From the NCBI RefSeq assembly GCF_000526495.1, contig NZ_JAGE01000001.1:3406001-3470000 (forward strand): 64,000 nucleotides of DNA. Direction: 5' to 3'. Made by a program: the position numbers and the translations under genes. The stretch is from Ruminiclostridium josui JCM 17888. GTDB taxonomy: Bacteria; Bacillota; Clostridia; Acetivibrionales; DSM-1351. Position 1 is the stretch's first letter, and the number at the start of each line of letters is the position of its first letter. A model generated the notes under the pieces. It saw only the letters and a program-made list of their open reading frames with translations. It did no database searches and had not been told where the DNA came from. Below are positions 28,301 through 37,222 of the stretch, piece after piece.

Positions 28301-31300
28301 GGGGTACTGCCTGGCGATGTGAATTATATTGAGGCACATGGGACAGGCACAGCCTTAGGTGACCCAATTGAATTTCAGGCGCTTAAAAACGTACTTGCCG
28401 TTGAAGATAAAAATAGAGAGGCTTGCTATATCGGCTCTGTAAAAACCAACATTGGGCATCTTGAAGCAGCGGCGGGAATTGCAGGTTTAATAAAGACAAC
28501 CTTGTCACTGCATTATGAAAAAATTCCGCCCCATTTACATCTAAAGGAGATAAATCCATTAATTAGTTTGGAAAATACTGACTTTGTCATACCGACAGAT
28601 GTTATAGATTGGAATCCTGCAAAAAAAAGAATAGCAGGTGTAAGCTCCTTTGGTTTTGGGGGAAGCAATGCACATGTTGTACTTGAGGAATATAGGGGAG
28701 TTGCTAAACCGAGAGGTGTTTTATCAGCTGAAGGTGAAATTGTGCTTCTTTCAGCAAACGACAGAGAAAGCCTAATTGCTTATGCTAGTGCTTTACGGGA
28801 CTATCTCCGAATGCTTGTAAAAAACACAAACTTTGAAATAGGCCTTTCAGAAATCGCATATACTCTGAAAGTCGGAAGAGTACATATGCCTGAGAGATTA
28901 GGAATTATCGCTTATGACATTCAGGATTTATATATTTCTCTGAATAAATATTTACTAGGGGAAACTTTTAATAGATTGTTTACAGGAAATTGCTCAGGAA
29001 ATAACTTATCCCGGGATCATTTTCTTATTCATGAGGAAGGGAAAGAGTACATAAAACTTCTTGTGAAAAATAGAAATTTTAAAGCTATTTTGCAGCTATG
29101 GGTTTCTGGAATGGATATGGACTGGTTGGGATTGTATGCTGAAGAACATCCAAGTAAGGTTGCTTTACCAACCTATCCTTTCAGGAGAGAACGCTATTGG
29201 ATTGAGGATAGCAAAATAAAAGCAAGGCCTGAAAAGGAGAAGAAAGATATTTTGCTGCTGAAAAAGGTATGGAAGGAAACAGAGAAAAATATTACCGCAT
29301 ATAATACAGAAATAAGGCACGTACTATTTATTATTAATGATACTTCAATGCCATGGATACAGAAAATTACTTCTATACGTAATAGCAAAATTACATTCAT
29401 ACATCAGGACGATTCTATAAGAAGTATTGAGCAAATTTCGCTGGATGAACATGCTGTTATCGTAGACTTATCCGATATTGGCGATTATCCTGAAAATACC
29501 GAAAAAGAACTTAAGAGAATAGCTCTTTACCAAGCCATATTAGGAAAATATTCTAATATAGTACTGAAAATATTACATTTTACTATGAACAGGCAGCAGG
29601 TGCAGCAGGATGGTATATGCATTAATGGTACTCTTGTTTCAGGCTTCATAAAAATGTTGTCAGCAGAATACGGAAAAGTATATGCCAAGACCATAGATTT
29701 GACTCCTGGGTATTTGCCACGCCTCAACGAGGTATACTTGAGAGAAGTGGATTTCACTGATAACATAAGTGAAGTATGTTATCGTGAAGGAAAAAGGAGG
29801 ATTCCTTTTTTAAAGACGGTGGGAAAATATTCCAATTCTGAATTATCGGTGAAGCATTCCAATTACAAATATGACACGGATAGAGCCGTTGTAATAACCG
29901 GCGGAACGGGTGGAATAGGATTGGTATTGGCCTCACATTTGGTTAGAAACGGCATACGAAAGCTTGTTTTAATGGGAAGAAAACAAATTCCTGAGAGGAA
30001 TCAATGGGAAAAAATACTTACTTCACAAGAAGCGGACAGAGAATTAATCAGTAAAATAAAAGAAATAACAGAACTTGAAAAAAAAGGTGCTGAAATCAAG
30101 GTGTATTCTGGCTCTTTAACAGAGGCAGACAAAATCAGAGAATATTTTGAACAAGTTCGAAGCCAGTGGGGAAGTGTCGGAGGAATCATTCATTGTGCAG
30201 GACTCACCATTAACGATCACCCTGCTTTTATTCATAAAAGTGCAGTTGACATTCAAGAGGTGCTTGAACCTAAGGTTGATGCATTGAAGATTTTACACAA
30301 TGAATTCAAAGAAGATAAGCCAAGTTTCTTTGTTGTATTTTCATCGGTATCGGCAGTTATTCCAGGCTTAGCTACAGGAATAAGTGATTATTCAGCTGCT
30401 AATTATTATATGGATACTTTTGTAAATTGCCGGATTAGAGAGGGATATCACTACTATAAATCCATTAATTGGCCGGGATGGAGTGAGATAGGTATGGGTG
30501 CCCGGGGCATGGAGAAGTATGAAAGTTACGGACTGTCCAGGATATCCCCTGATATGGGAGTAAAGATATGGGATTTATTACTTGAGGATTCCAGACAGTG
30601 GTCAACTGTCGTAATGAGGGTCAACAGCGATAAATTTGAACAGGAAACTTTACTATATGCTAAAAAAAGTATACCTCAAGAAAAGAAGGAAAATAACAAG
30701 ATTGTACATATTAAGGAAAGCTCAGATACATGGGTTTCCCTGTTAAAGACATTGTTTTCGGAAGAACTGAAAATACCCCCTGAGAAGCTTGGGGAGCATG
30801 AGGATTTTGCACAATTAGGTGTTGATTCCATTATATTGGCAGAATTGGTTAAAAAAATTGAAAAAAGGTTTGATATTATCCTTGAGCCTTCGGTATTTTG
30901 GGAATATCCCAGCATAAATGCAATGGCCGGTTATTTGAATAATATATGTGCTGAAAACCCTGAGTTCTCTAAGGCTGAAGCGAGCACAGAGTTTGTGGAG
31001 GAAGCTTGTTGTAGTCTGGAGGAATACACTGATGAGAACCTTAGTGGGGCTAGTCCCAAAAAAATTGCAGTTGTGGGGGTTTCATGCCGCTTTCCGGGAG
31101 CCGAAAACAAGGATGAGTTCTGGAGTAATTTAAAATCGGGAAAGGACAGTATCACCGAAATTCCACCCGATAGATGGGACATAGATGAGAATTTCAGAGA
31201 AGAGAGTCGCGAAGGAAAAAGCAACAGTAAATGGGGCGGATTTATCGACAAAATAGAGGAGTTTGATTCTACGTATTTTGGCATTAACAAAGATGCTGCA

Positions 31301-34300
31301 AGGCAAACCGATCCGCTTATAAGGCTTTTTCTAGAAGCAAGTGTTGAGGTTGTACTGGACGCAGGATACGAAAAAAAGGAGCTTTCGGACAAAAATGTGG
31401 GTGTTTTTGTAGGATCGAGGATTTCCAACTATGGCAATAGAATTGAGAAACCCACCAAAGACACCGTAGTTGCTGTGGGACAAAATTTCATTGCAGCACA
31501 TGTTTCTCACTTTATGAACCTTAAAGGGCCCAGTATGGTTGTTGATACTGCTTGCTCATCTTCACTTGTAAGCATTTATCTTGCATGTCAGAGCCTTTTA
31601 TCGGGTGAAACTGATATGTGTATTGCAGGGGGAGTTGACATTTTACTTGACGAAAGAGTATTTATTTCACTAAGTCAGGCAGGAGCCCTTTCTCCCGATG
31701 GAAAATGCCATACATTTGACAAGGATGCAAATGGTTTTGTTCTGGGAGAGGGCTGCGGAGCAGTACTGCTTAAACCCCTTGAGAAAGCCCTTGCTAACAG
31801 AGATAGGATTTATGCCGTTATTGATGCAGCGTCGGTGAATAATGACGGAAATACAATGGGGATTACTACACCGAATTTTGAGGCCCAGATGGAAGTAATT
31901 GATGCTGCTATTAAAAAGGCCGGGGTAGACCCTGAAACAATATCCTATATCGAAGCACATGGAACGGGAACTATGATAGGTGATCCCATTGAATTGAAGG
32001 CGTTAACTTCCGTTTTTAGAAAATACACTCAGAAGAAACAGTTCTGTGGAATAGGAAGTGTAAAAACAAATATTGGACATTTGTTGAGTGCGGCAGGAAT
32101 TGCGGGTTTTATTAAGGTAATACTGTGCATATGGAACAAGCAGATAGCTCCGTCTATAAATTGTAATGTGCCTAATCCAAGATTTAATTTTGAAGATTCT
32201 CCGTTTTATATTGCAGACAAGCTAAAGCAGTGGTCTCCTGTTGACGGTGTCAGGAGAGCTGGTATAAGCTCTTTTGGATTCGGAGGCACAAATGCACACA
32301 TTATCGTAAGTGACATGTATCCAGAAAATGATTATCAGAAGACGGATAGATGGCGTAAAACCAATACTGTCACTTATGTAAAGGAGAAATTGTGGATAGA
32401 TAAGCCTAAAAAACAGTGTGGTGTATCCCAGGAGCTTAATGGGCTGTGTACGGTGACTCTGAAAACCAGAACAGATAACTCATCAGAGTTTGAAGTAATT
32501 ATAGACAGAGATAATTATATTGTAAGGGACCATCGTGTTCATGGGGTAAGAATCCTTCCTGGGGTCACATTTATAGACTTTATTTATAGAGCCCTTGAGA
32601 TTGAAGGAGTGGATATTGCAGGTGCGGAGCTTCAAAATATACTGTTTAAAAGTCCGGTTTCGACCTCGGAATTGTTTGAACGGGAAATCAGAATAAAGTT
32701 GACTAAAAAGAAGGATTCCTTCAATGTCACAGCCAAAAGCAGAAGAATATTTCTGCTGGACAGAGAAAAAGGTGAGTGGGAAGAGAATCTGACTTGTGAT
32801 GTGTCTTTCAGGCTGTCTGATAATATGGAAAGCATAAGTCTTGATACTTTGAAGTCAGGAGCAATTGAGATTCTGGATGTGGATGAAGCTTACAAACATA
32901 CGAGAAGCGTAGGAATAAATCATTTTGAGTTTATGAAGCCGTTGGGTAAGATATATATGGGGCAGGGCTATTTGCTTGCAGAACTGGAATTAGATACACG
33001 GGCACAAAAATATACAAGCATGTCCTACTATCACCCTGCATTTTTGGATGCTTCATCAATTTTATCCTTTATGTTTCAGTATGAGGAAATGCCTAGTGAT
33101 AGCAGGCAGACCTATATACCTGTTTTCATTGAAGGCTTCAGGGGATACGACAAAACAAAAAATAACTGTTACGTATATGTTGAAAAGAGTAATACAAGGC
33201 AAAGTTCCGACGACCTGATGTATTCCGCAATGAAAATAGCCGATGAAACAGGCCGTATTATAGCAGCCTTCAAAGGGTTCACCACTAAAAAAATTCGTGA
33301 AAAGGATTTGATAATAAAACTGGAGAAACCTGATACCACCACGGATTCTACATGTGTTGCAGCTCCACAGGAAGAGAAGGTGACTGCTATATCGGATAAT
33401 ATAAAAGATCAAATAAAGCAGATGGTTTCAGTTGTCACAGGTATTCCTGTATCAGGTATGGATACCAAAGCCAGTTTCTATGATTTAGGACTAGATTCTA
33501 CAGATTTGCTTCAAATGGTGCATGATATTGAAAAGAGGATAGGGAAAAACCTGTATCCTACTTTGCTGTTTGAATATTCAAGTATTGAGGAATTATGTTC
33601 CTTTCTTGAGGAAAACAATTACCAACTGAGTACTGAAAGAGCTGATGAAGGTAAAATACAGCAAATAAATGATACATATGAAATTATGTATTTTGAGAGA
33701 ACTTTGGAAAAGACTGAGCAAAGACTGGAAGAGAAGCAGGATGGTACCAATGATGTTTTGATTTTTGACTGCACAGATAGTTTTCATTTTGAACATCTAC
33801 CAAAAAATCATTTTGAAATTGTGAAACAGGGCCAAGACTTTATACAGAATGATAATGGGATAAATACCATGGACTTTCAGGACGAAGAACAATTTATTAG
33901 GCTTCTTAAAGAAAAGGCAAGTAATAAAACCCTACCGGATACATTTTGCTATATACTTTCGGAAGAAAACGTAGGACTGTTTAATAAGCCTGAGGAAAAG
34001 ATAGAAAAACATTTACAGGGAGTTTATCCTCTGTTTTACTTATGCAAAGCTTTGCAATCACTTAAAATGAAAAAGCATTTTACAATACTTGCTATTTATA
34101 AAGCTAATACTGACAGTGCATTATACTATTCAGCACTTTCTGGACTTTTCAGAAGTATGCGGCTGGAGAACGGCAAGATTGGAATAAAATTAATTCAAAC
34201 GGATACTGAATTATGGGCTGGCAGTGAAGAAAATACAATACAAAGGCTTAAAAATCTTATTCGTGAGGAACTGGCGTATAACGATTTTGACAGTGTAAAA

Positions 34301-35986
34301 GTAGAGTATCTTGAAGGAAAACGTTATACGGAAGATTTCAGGGAAATCAACCTTAATGAGGATAACGGCAAAGTGGGTATCAGGGAAAACGGTGTATATA
34401 TAATCCCAGGAGGAGTGGGTGGTATCGGTTTGATACTTGCTAGGTATCTGACACGGAATAAGAAGGTTCGCTTGGTTTTACTGGGACGTTCAGAGCTTGA
34501 CAGGGAAAAAGAAAGTGCTGTTAACGAGATGATTGCTTCGGGCTCGGAGGTTATTTATAGAAAAGTAGATATTACTGATTTTAAGCAGGTGCAGTTTGTT
34601 TTCAAAGAAACCCTTGATAGATGGGGGGCAATACATGGGATTTTTCATTGTGCCGGAGTAAATGTTGACAACCTTATTGAAAATAAAAGTATTAAAGAAA
34701 TCAAAACAGTACTGGACTCAAAAGTAAAGGGAGCAATTTGTCTGGATGAGGCTTCTGAAAGCCTTGAGCTTGATTACTTCATACTTTTTTCATCACTATC
34801 AGCAGTTGTAGGAAATATCGGGCAGGCAGACTATGCTTATGCAAACAGCTTTCTTGATAGTTTCGCATTGTGGAGGGAGTCACTTTGCAAAAAAGGCCAA
34901 AGAAGTGGCAGAACATTGTCTGTAAACTGGCCATTATGGGATAGTGGAGGTATGCAGGTAGATCAGCAGACAAAAGAAATGTTTACGAATGTTTATGGTA
35001 TGAAACCTCTGGAGAATGAAACAGGCATGGACATATTTAGCTCAGTATTAGGTGCTTCATCTGCTAATATAATTGCGGTACAGGCTGATAGACAGAATTT
35101 TGAAAAGCTAATTAAGCCGCAAAAGTCTAACAGCTCAAATCAAGTACATAAACGAAAGGAAGCCTATTATAATCTCTTAAAAGAGCTTGACGAGAGTATT
35201 GACTGCCGGCTTTTGGATACTGGGATTTCTTCGGCTGTTGAAGTGATTCAAACTGGAGAAGGCAGGCCACTTCTATTACTATCTGCCTTCGGAATGACAG
35301 GCGCCATGTGGTACTATCAAATCAGGGAGCTTAGGAATAAATATAGACTGATTATTGTAAATATTCCTGGACATGGGAAAAGTAAACCTATTGAAGATGT
35401 TTCTCTGGAGAAACTGTCGCTTATACTAAAGGATGTACTGGAAAAGCTCAAAATAAAAAATCCCATTCCGATTATAGGTGCGTCTTTTGGAGGAATGTTG
35501 GCACAGGATGTTACAGTACGTTATCCAGATAAATTTTCAAAGATGATATTAGTGAGCAGTTTTAGCCGAACGTCAGAAGACTTTAGAAATATGACAATGG
35601 ATGAAGCAAGACGCGTATTCAATCAATCAGGAAAAGAGGATATGAAGTATGCGGAAGTTATTAATGAGTCTTCTGAAGAGGAGTGTAACAGGATTTATTA
35701 TAAAAGCCAGCATATGAATCCAAGTGCTTCTATATCATATATGAATGCACTTCAGCGGCTTTCAACCACCGATACAATAAAAAACATAAAGATTCCAACC
35801 TTGATTATTACCGGGGCTCATGATAAGTTCCAAGGACTTATATTTAACAGCGGTGAAGCGGACTTTATCGCAAAAAATATACAGGAATCAAAACGCGTGG
35901 TCTTGGATAATGCAGGACATTTTCCACATATAACGCTATACAAGTCATTTAACAAGATAATTATGGATTACCTTGAGTGCGAATAA
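25382..35986 (+). CDS. FAAL-primed, acyltransferase-less modular polyketide synthase with C-terminal thioesterase
   Basis: A 3534-residue megasynthase. Domains in order: fatty acyl-AMP ligase (about 15-565; FSSGSTGDPKG near 177); ACP1 (Ser627); KS1 (687-1105; Cys851, His986, His1026); a post-KS linker ending LPTYPFRRERYWI, typical of trans-AT enzymes; KR1 (GGTGGIG near 1507, Tyr1670, Asn1674); ACP2 (Ser1816); KS2 (1893-2312; Cys2058, His2193, His2233); DH (HxxxGxxxxP with His2384; Asp2556 but no Gln/His four residues on); ACP3 (Ser2706); KR2 (GGVGGIG at 3010, Tyr3151, Asn3155); alpha/beta-hydrolase thioesterase (Ser3368 in GASFGG, Asp3481, His3513). No acyltransferase is present. All three ACP serines and both KS triads are intact, so the enzyme looks functional. 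Predicted chemistry: a fatty acid is activated, extended by two C2 units, reduced to a hydroxyl, then reduced and dehydrated, and released. An alternative start is ATG 25403. Confidence 0.93.
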   Translation: MWGVIKHMDTRRNLAYMLEILKDEENKGVTHIYGDDNEIFISYKELYKKALNILYNLQKKGIKKGDELIFQINDNITYLNVFWGCILGGIIPIPVSVGNNHEHRTKLFKIWNILNNPYIISDNKVFSTLKQFAESTGRDNDFEIMENKSINIEQIHQEEGEGRVYHSNANEIAFIQFSSGSTGDPKGVVLTHENLLTNIDGMIFSAGVTKKDSFLTWMPLTHDMGMIGFHLWPLCVGINHFIIPISVFIRRPSLWMKKVHEHKANIISSPNFGYGFFLNSFKEENAKDWDLSHVRILFNGAEPISIDLCERFLSTLGKYGLKHEAMLTVYGLAEASLGVAFPPYGKDYQKIIVDRHSLGIGEKVRKLDDKSDKDAVELAIEGYSIKHCFIRICDDQNKQLEPMTVGNVHISGKNVTGGYYNNQKATNSLITEDGWVNTGDLGFMDERGQLVITGRAKDIIFIRGQNYYPHDIERIAMMVPGVDIGKVAACGVYDNNSNSEEILICIWYKKKIEDFAVIAKQVKRIVNEKIGLVVKYVVPVREIPKTTSGKFQRYKLAEQFKEGAFTENINLIENIIAGNSSKPENDISVKSPESIQDWLVNRIAEERNLDKKRIGLDDPFSSFELDSINIVKIASDLSEWLGKEITPTLIYDYGNIKSLSIHLVQDNSEVEKDEPRIADSLLVRRQDIAIVGMGCRFPGASSPGEFWNMLVNGTDAITEVPSQRVIEYTHGTSSLSLPKWGGFIENIDMFDPLFFGISPREAESMDPQQRILLEVCWEAFEHAGINIKNLKDDCTGVFIGISNSEYAEIQEKSVESLNAYYGTGNAFSVAANRISYMFNFTGPSLAIDTACSSSLVAVHYACRSLRDGECDVAVAGGVNLILTDAVNIAFQQAGMLSEDGRCKTFDKSANGYVRGEGCGVVILKPLEKAVKDNDTIYAVIKGTAINHNGKSSGLTVPNGPVQQKVIRKALDNAGVLPGDVNYIEAHGTGTALGDPIEFQALKNVLAVEDKNREACYIGSVKTNIGHLEAAAGIAGLIKTTLSLHYEKIPPHLHLKEINPLISLENTDFVIPTDVIDWNPAKKRIAGVSSFGFGGSNAHVVLEEYRGVAKPRGVLSAEGEIVLLSANDRESLIAYASALRDYLRMLVKNTNFEIGLSEIAYTLKVGRVHMPERLGIIAYDIQDLYISLNKYLLGETFNRLFTGNCSGNNLSRDHFLIHEEGKEYIKLLVKNRNFKAILQLWVSGMDMDWLGLYAEEHPSKVALPTYPFRRERYWIEDSKIKARPEKEKKDILLLKKVWKETEKNITAYNTEIRHVLFIINDTSMPWIQKITSIRNSKITFIHQDDSIRSIEQISLDEHAVIVDLSDIGDYPENTEKELKRIALYQAILGKYSNIVLKILHFTMNRQQVQQDGICINGTLVSGFIKMLSAEYGKVYAKTIDLTPGYLPRLNEVYLREVDFTDNISEVCYREGKRRIPFLKTVGKYSNSELSVKHSNYKYDTDRAVVITGGTGGIGLVLASHLVRNGIRKLVLMGRKQIPERNQWEKILTSQEADRELISKIKEITELEKKGAEIKVYSGSLTEADKIREYFEQVRSQWGSVGGIIHCAGLTINDHPAFIHKSAVDIQEVLEPKVDALKILHNEFKEDKPSFFVVFSSVSAVIPGLATGISDYSAANYYMDTFVNCRIREGYHYYKSINWPGWSEIGMGARGMEKYESYGLSRISPDMGVKIWDLLLEDSRQWSTVVMRVNSDKFEQETLLYAKKSIPQEKKENNKIVHIKESSDTWVSLLKTLFSEELKIPPEKLGEHEDFAQLGVDSIILAELVKKIEKRFDIILEPSVFWEYPSINAMAGYLNNICAENPEFSKAEASTEFVEEACCSLEEYTDENLSGASPKKIAVVGVSCRFPGAENKDEFWSNLKSGKDSITEIPPDRWDIDENFREESREGKSNSKWGGFIDKIEEFDSTYFGINKDAARQTDPLIRLFLEASVEVVLDAGYEKKELSDKNVGVFVGSRISNYGNRIEKPTKDTVVAVGQNFIAAHVSHFMNLKGPSMVVDTACSSSLVSIYLACQSLLSGETDMCIAGGVDILLDERVFISLSQAGALSPDGKCHTFDKDANGFVLGEGCGAVLLKPLEKALANRDRIYAVIDAASVNNDGNTMGITTPNFEAQMEVIDAAIKKAGVDPETISYIEAHGTGTMIGDPIELKALTSVFRKYTQKKQFCGIGSVKTNIGHLLSAAGIAGFIKVILCIWNKQIAPSINCNVPNPRFNFEDSPFYIADKLKQWSPVDGVRRAGISSFGFGGTNAHIIVSDMYPENDYQKTDRWRKTNTVTYVKEKLWIDKPKKQCGVSQELNGLCTVTLKTRTDNSSEFEVIIDRDNYIVRDHRVHGVRILPGVTFIDFIYRALEIEGVDIAGAELQNILFKSPVSTSELFEREIRIKLTKKKDSFNVTAKSRRIFLLDREKGEWEENLTCDVSFRLSDNMESISLDTLKSGAIEILDVDEAYKHTRSVGINHFEFMKPLGKIYMGQGYLLAELELDTRAQKYTSMSYYHPAFLDASSILSFMFQYEEMPSDSRQTYIPVFIEGFRGYDKTKNNCYVYVEKSNTRQSSDDLMYSAMKIADETGRIIAAFKGFTTKKIREKDLIIKLEKPDTTTDSTCVAAPQEEKVTAISDNIKDQIKQMVSVVTGIPVSGMDTKASFYDLGLDSTDLLQMVHDIEKRIGKNLYPTLLFEYSSIEELCSFLEENNYQLSTERADEGKIQQINDTYEIMYFERTLEKTEQRLEEKQDGTNDVLIFDCTDSFHFEHLPKNHFEIVKQGQDFIQNDNGINTMDFQDEEQFIRLLKEKASNKTLPDTFCYILSEENVGLFNKPEEKIEKHLQGVYPLFYLCKALQSLKMKKHFTILAIYKANTDSALYYSALSGLFRSMRLENGKIGIKLIQTDTELWAGSEENTIQRLKNLIREELAYNDFDSVKVEYLEGKRYTEDFREINLNEDNGKVGIRENGVYIIPGGVGGIGLILARYLTRNKKVRLVLLGRSELDREKESAVNEMIASGSEVIYRKVDITDFKQVQFVFKETLDRWGAIHGIFHCAGVNVDNLIENKSIKEIKTVLDSKVKGAICLDEASESLELDYFILFSSLSAVVGNIGQADYAYANSFLDSFALWRESLCKKGQRSGRTLSVNWPLWDSGGMQVDQQTKEMFTNVYGMKPLENETGMDIFSSVLGASSANIIAVQADRQNFEKLIKPQKSNSSNQVHKRKEAYYNLLKELDESIDCRLLDTGISSAVEVIQTGEGRPLLLLSAFGMTGAMWYYQIRELRNKYRLIIVNIPGHGKSKPIEDVSLEKLSLILKDVLEKLKIKNPIPIIGASFGGMLAQDVTVRYPDKFSKMILVSSFSRTSEDFRNMTMDEARRVFNQSGKEDMKYAEVINESSEEECNRIYYKSQHMNPSASISYMNALQRLSTTDTIKNIKIPTLIITGAHDKFQGLIFNSGEADFIAKNIQESKRVVLDNAGHFPHITLYKSFNKIIMDYLECE

Positions 35987-36023
35987 AAGGTAAAACCAAC
36001 TTATTACTGTATGTATTTATGAA

Positions 36024-36096
36024 AAAGCTTCAATCAATAGTTGCACTTAATACAGATTATCAAAATCGTATTATGTTTGGTATTGATTGAAGCTTT
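36024..36096 (+). terminator. Long-loop inverted repeat after the PKS gene
   Basis: A perfect 16-bp inverted repeat AAAGCTTCAATCAATA (36024-36039) / TATTGATTGAAGCTTT (36081-36096) with a 41-base loop, beginning 38 bases after the PKS stop. A T-tract is weak (ACTTAAATTT), so termination is likely but not certain. Confidence 0.5.
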
Positions 36097-36236
36097 ACTT
36101 AAATTTGCTAAAGGTTAACATGGTGAAATTGAGTTTTCATCTATATACCATATAATAGAATAATAGGAAATAATTGTTTTAAAGCATGGCAATATGTTAT
36201 GATTCTTGCAACACTATGACTTGCAGGAGTGATAAC

Positions 36237-37037
36237 ATGAAAAGGATATCCTTAAGTTTAGTAATGGCTGCATTTATTATTTTAAGCAGCTGTGGCAGTG
36301 AGCATAAAGTGTTTCCTAAACATACTACATATAGCTATAATAATGGCTCAGTAAAAGTAAATAAATCAATAAAAACACTTGATATAAATTTAGATTCAGG
36401 TAATTTGCAAATATACTGCTGGAATAAAAATGAAATTAAGTATGAAGCAAAACATGTTGTCCGCGGAAATAAATCCGATGAAGATCTTCAAAAACTTTTG
36501 AAGAAATATTCTATTAACTCAAGTCAAGAAGAAAAAACAACATTTATTACAGTATCTTACGCTGAAAAAATAAAAAAACCTCAGGATTTTTATACGGAAA
36601 TAAAGTTAACTGTTCCCCGTAGTATAAAAAATATATCAATTAAGCAAGACATAGGCTCTATCTTAATAGGGGACAAATTTGAGGGAAATATCACAGGTAA
36701 CGTGGATTCTGTTAATACCGAAATCAAGGCAATGAATGGAAAGCTCATTTGGAAATGTGATACGGGGAACTTTCGACTTGGTTCAGGAAAACTTTTGGGA
36801 GATTCTACAGTAAACATAACAACTGGCAATATATCAGCAAAGGCTGAGTGTCAGGATAATTCAGAGTATGTAGTTAAGACAGGTGTGGGTAATGTAGAAT
36901 TAAGCTTTCCTAAGGATAAGGATGTTACAGTAGACAGCTATGGTACACTGCAAAATAATCAGTTTACCGGAATTGACGGTAACATAAAAGTTAAAGCAGC
37001 AACAGATATGGGAAAGATATCTGTCACGGGATACTAA
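36237..37037 (+). CDS. DUF4097-family lipoprotein
   Basis: A 266-residue lipoprotein. The signal peptide ends in the lipobox LSSC (about residues 15-18), so the mature protein should be anchored to the outer face of the membrane. The rest is a repetitive beta-strand-rich DUF4097 domain with recurring units such as LDSGNLQI, CDTGNFRLGSG and VKTGVGNVELSF, which suggests a right-handed beta-helix or adhesin-like fold. The start at 36237 has CAGGAG 7 bases upstream; an earlier in-frame ATG at 36186 lacks a site and would spoil the signal peptide. Function unknown; no link to the PKS is evident. Confidence 0.75.
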   Translation: MKRISLSLVMAAFIILSSCGSEHKVFPKHTTYSYNNGSVKVNKSIKTLDINLDSGNLQIYCWNKNEIKYEAKHVVRGNKSDEDLQKLLKKYSINSSQEEKTTFITVSYAEKIKKPQDFYTEIKLTVPRSIKNISIKQDIGSILIGDKFEGNITGNVDSVNTEIKAMNGKLIWKCDTGNFRLGSGKLLGDSTVNITTGNISAKAECQDNSEYVVKTGVGNVELSFPKDKDVTVDSYGTLQNNQFTGIDGNIKVKAATDMGKISVTGY

Positions 37038-37069
37038 TATAGCCTTTTGTAAAAATAATTAAAAAAGTA

Positions 37070-37099
37070 TTTACTAAAAAATCCTAAATATTGTATAAT
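37070..37099 (+). promoter_or_regulatory. Candidate promoter of the dockerin-esterase leader
   Basis: TTTACT (37070-37075), 18 bases, TATAAT (37094-37099). If used, it gives a leader of about 440 bases before the esterase, containing two small ORFs. Confidence 0.55.
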
Positions 37100-37123
37100 A
37101 AGGAATGGAGGAACGTTTATTAC

Positions 37124-37222
37124 ATGATAACAAAATATAAGGATAAGGAGGTGAAAAAAAGAAGAACTAAGAAAGCCGCTGCAATTTATTTACTGGCCTT
37201 TCACAAGCGGATTAAATTTTAA
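37124..37222 (+). CDS. Possible 32-residue basic peptide
   Basis: An ATG-initiated frame of 32 residues, very rich in lysine and arginine (14 of 32), with GGAGGA 11 bases upstream and just downstream of a candidate promoter. A second strong AAGGAGGTG lies inside it without a well-placed start codon. No family is recognised. It could be a leader peptide or spurious. Confidence 0.25.
   Translation: MITKYKDKEVKKRRTKKAAAIYLLAFHKRIKF

Noticed and set aside
28700..29250. Possible acyltransferase after KS1
   Set aside because: No GHSxG nucleophile motif or matching histidine is present; the stretch fits the post-KS linker of trans-AT enzymes.
30931..31428. A 165-codon minus-strand frame inside the PKS
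   Set aside because: It is the mirror of the ACP2-KS2 coding region, where motif conservation on the plus strand is very strong.
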